Shown here: piece by piece, positions 4,460-5,520 of the stretch
How the letters are laid out: the number at the start of each line of letters is the position of its first letter
How positions within the stretch are numbered: position 1 is the stretch's first letter
DNA from: Chloroflexota bacterium
Lineage (GTDB): Bacteria; Chloroflexota; Anaerolineae; CG2-30-64-16
DNA length: 5,520 nt
Assembly: GCA_029555885.1 (NCBI GenBank)
Contig: JAKPQT010000148.1
Location: forward strand, 1 to 5,520
Reading direction: 5' to 3'
Notes under the pieces: generated by a model
Database searches by the model: none
The model's input: the letters and a program-made list of their open reading frames with translations, nothing else
Told to the model about the DNA's origin: nothing
Translations under genes and position numbers: made by a program

Positions 4460-5520
4460 ATGTTTCAAAACGAACGGAATACGCCTGTTCTCGTACGTCT
4501 CACTTTCTTGAGTATGCTTGCGTTGGCCCTGGCGCTTCTGGTATGGGTCGCAACACCGGCAGAAAGCCTGGCCGCCCCTGAAGGACCTGCCGCGGTCGAA
4601 TGCACCGACGACAGTGATGACGCCAACGATCAACCGGTACAGAAGGACCTGACCAGGGTCTGTATTGATGAGGCTCTTGAGCCATTGAAGATCGACTGGA
4701 ATTGGGATGAGATAAGTCTGGGTGGGAGCAACACCGGCGATGCCTGCGCGTTGTTCGATACAGACGAGGATGGCTTGGTCAACTACGCAGTATGCTCGCA
4801 ATGGGATAACGGGCAGGCCCAGACCGCGATTTCTCCCATTCTGTATTCCTGCGCCGATACGAGCCCTTACAACTGCCTTGGCGCCGTGTTACAGCCGATT
4901 GGCGGGGTAACTTGCACAATTACTAACGCTACCGATGATCCATTCCCAGCAGGTGCGAACTATCCGTATGATACCAAGTCTTCTTGCACGATCCCTTCTG
5001 CGGCGATCGGTAATGGCACCCTGCTGGATGTCTGCTCCTACCCGTCTGCATCTACGCCTTCTTCAGCTTCGGACTGCGTGAAAGTTTCCTTCAACAAGGG
5101 AAACATAAGTGTTATCAAGAACCTGGTTCCAGCTGATGGCAGCAACTGGAACATCACGATCAGCGGTCTAACCAACTATAGCTATACTCTAACAGACGAT
5201 GGCGATTCCACCGGCGTCGTGGCGGTCGATCCCGGCACCTACACCATTACTGAAGCTCCCGGGACGGGCACGGTTGCCGATGGCTACGGCTCGGCTTATG
5301 CCTGCACCAAGAACGGCGCTGCCTTGACGTCCGGTACTGGAACTTCGATCACGGGCATTAGTGTTGCAGCGAAGGATGTAGTGGTCTGCACCTTCACCAA
5401 CAGCCGCGCGACGATCAAGGTTGAAAAGATTGCTAGAAACACGTCGGGTACGCCCTACTGCCCGGGTCGTGAGTTTGGATTCAGCTTGGTTGGTACTGCA
5501 CCCTCAACGATAAATAAGAG
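4460..5520 (+). CDS. Secreted cysteine-rich protein with prealbumin/SpaA-like repeats, 3' end missing
   Basis: The frame is open for 353 codons and continues past the right edge. Residues 1-39 form a type I signal peptide: charged start, hydrophobic core at 14-31, likely cleavage after ESLAA. The mature N-terminal region (40-212) is acidic and rich in cysteine (C48, 68, 96, 112, 131, 139, 152, 176, 192, 206), with a DTDEDG loop (100-105) like a calcium site but without the full EF-hand. Residues about 214-315 form a beta-sandwich of the prealbumin/SpaA type: PGTYTITEAP (258-267), then C282 and C310 in VVCTFTNS, probably disulfide-linked. A second copy seems to start at 317 (TIKVEKIA). Such domains build surface stalks, adhesins or large secreted proteins; any C-terminal anchor is out of view. 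Codon use is less GC-rich than in the genes to the left, which may reflect transfer or its surface role. No exact family is claimed. Confidence 0.9.
   Translation, partial: MFQNERNTPVLVRLTFLSMLALALALLVWVATPAESLAAPEGPAAVECTDDSDDANDQPVQKDLTRVCIDEALEPLKIDWNWDEISLGGSNTGDACALFDTDEDGLVNYAVCSQWDNGQAQTAISPILYSCADTSPYNCLGAVLQPIGGVTCTITNATDDPFPAGANYPYDTKSSCTIPSAAIGNGTLLDVCSYPSASTPSSASDCVKVSFNKGNISVIKNLVPADGSNWNITISGLTNYSYTLTDDGDSTGVVAVDPGTYTITEAPGTGTVADGYGSAYACTKNGAALTSGTGTSITGISVAAKDVVVCTFTNSRATIKVEKIARNTSGTPYCPGREFGFSLVGTAPSTINK

Noticed and set aside
4214..4801. 195-codon minus-strand frame overlapping the secreted protein start
   Set aside because: The plus-strand gene has a signal peptide and strong ribosome site, while this frame has neither a start context nor recognisable domains.

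Overview
The window looks like GC-rich bacterial chromosome. My best guess is Chloroflexota (Anaerolineae or Roseiflexus-like), with moderate confidence. The reasons are the style of the MFS exporter and of the secreted protein's 'TGDACALFDTD' stretch, and several short dispersed repeats in the gaps that I associate with that phylum from memory; no search was run. Five protein genes can be supported.

Left block (1-1702, minus strand): an MFS-type exporter is followed 63 nt downstream by the 5' part of a flavodoxin-fold NAD(P)H:FMN oxidoreductase that runs off the left edge. The exporter has a good sigma-70-type promoter placed so that transcription would begin at its ATG, giving a leaderless mRNA. 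The gap between the two genes holds two facing arrays of a degenerate nonamer, and one array encodes the exporter's C-terminal tail.

Middle block (1703-3808): a divergent promoter drives an 80-residue conserved-type protein of unknown function on the plus strand. It converges on a GH20 beta-N-acetylhexosaminidase on the minus strand, which is complete with all expected active-site residues and has no signal peptide. Between the two stop codons lies a nested palindrome (2070-2224). It has 15-nt outer arms and 23-nt inner arms, and its left end contains the stop codon of the small gene. It resembles a MITE/REP-type element and could also act as a two-way transcription barrier.

Right block (3809-5520): a 651-bp divergent gap, visibly more AT-rich than the left side, precedes a secreted cysteine-rich protein with at least one prealbumin/SpaA-like domain, cut by the right edge. 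The gap contains a heptamer repeat array, a dyad, a strong extended -10 promoter on the plus strand, and a roughly 370-nt untranslated leader. Inside the leader, on the minus strand, a -35/-10 pair is followed about 74 nt later by a classical intrinsic terminator with no good ORF between. This is the best candidate for something undescribed: a small RNA antisense to the leader of the surface-protein mRNA.

The genes suggest export, redox, amino-sugar turnover and cell-surface functions, but nothing in the sequence ties them into one pathway.
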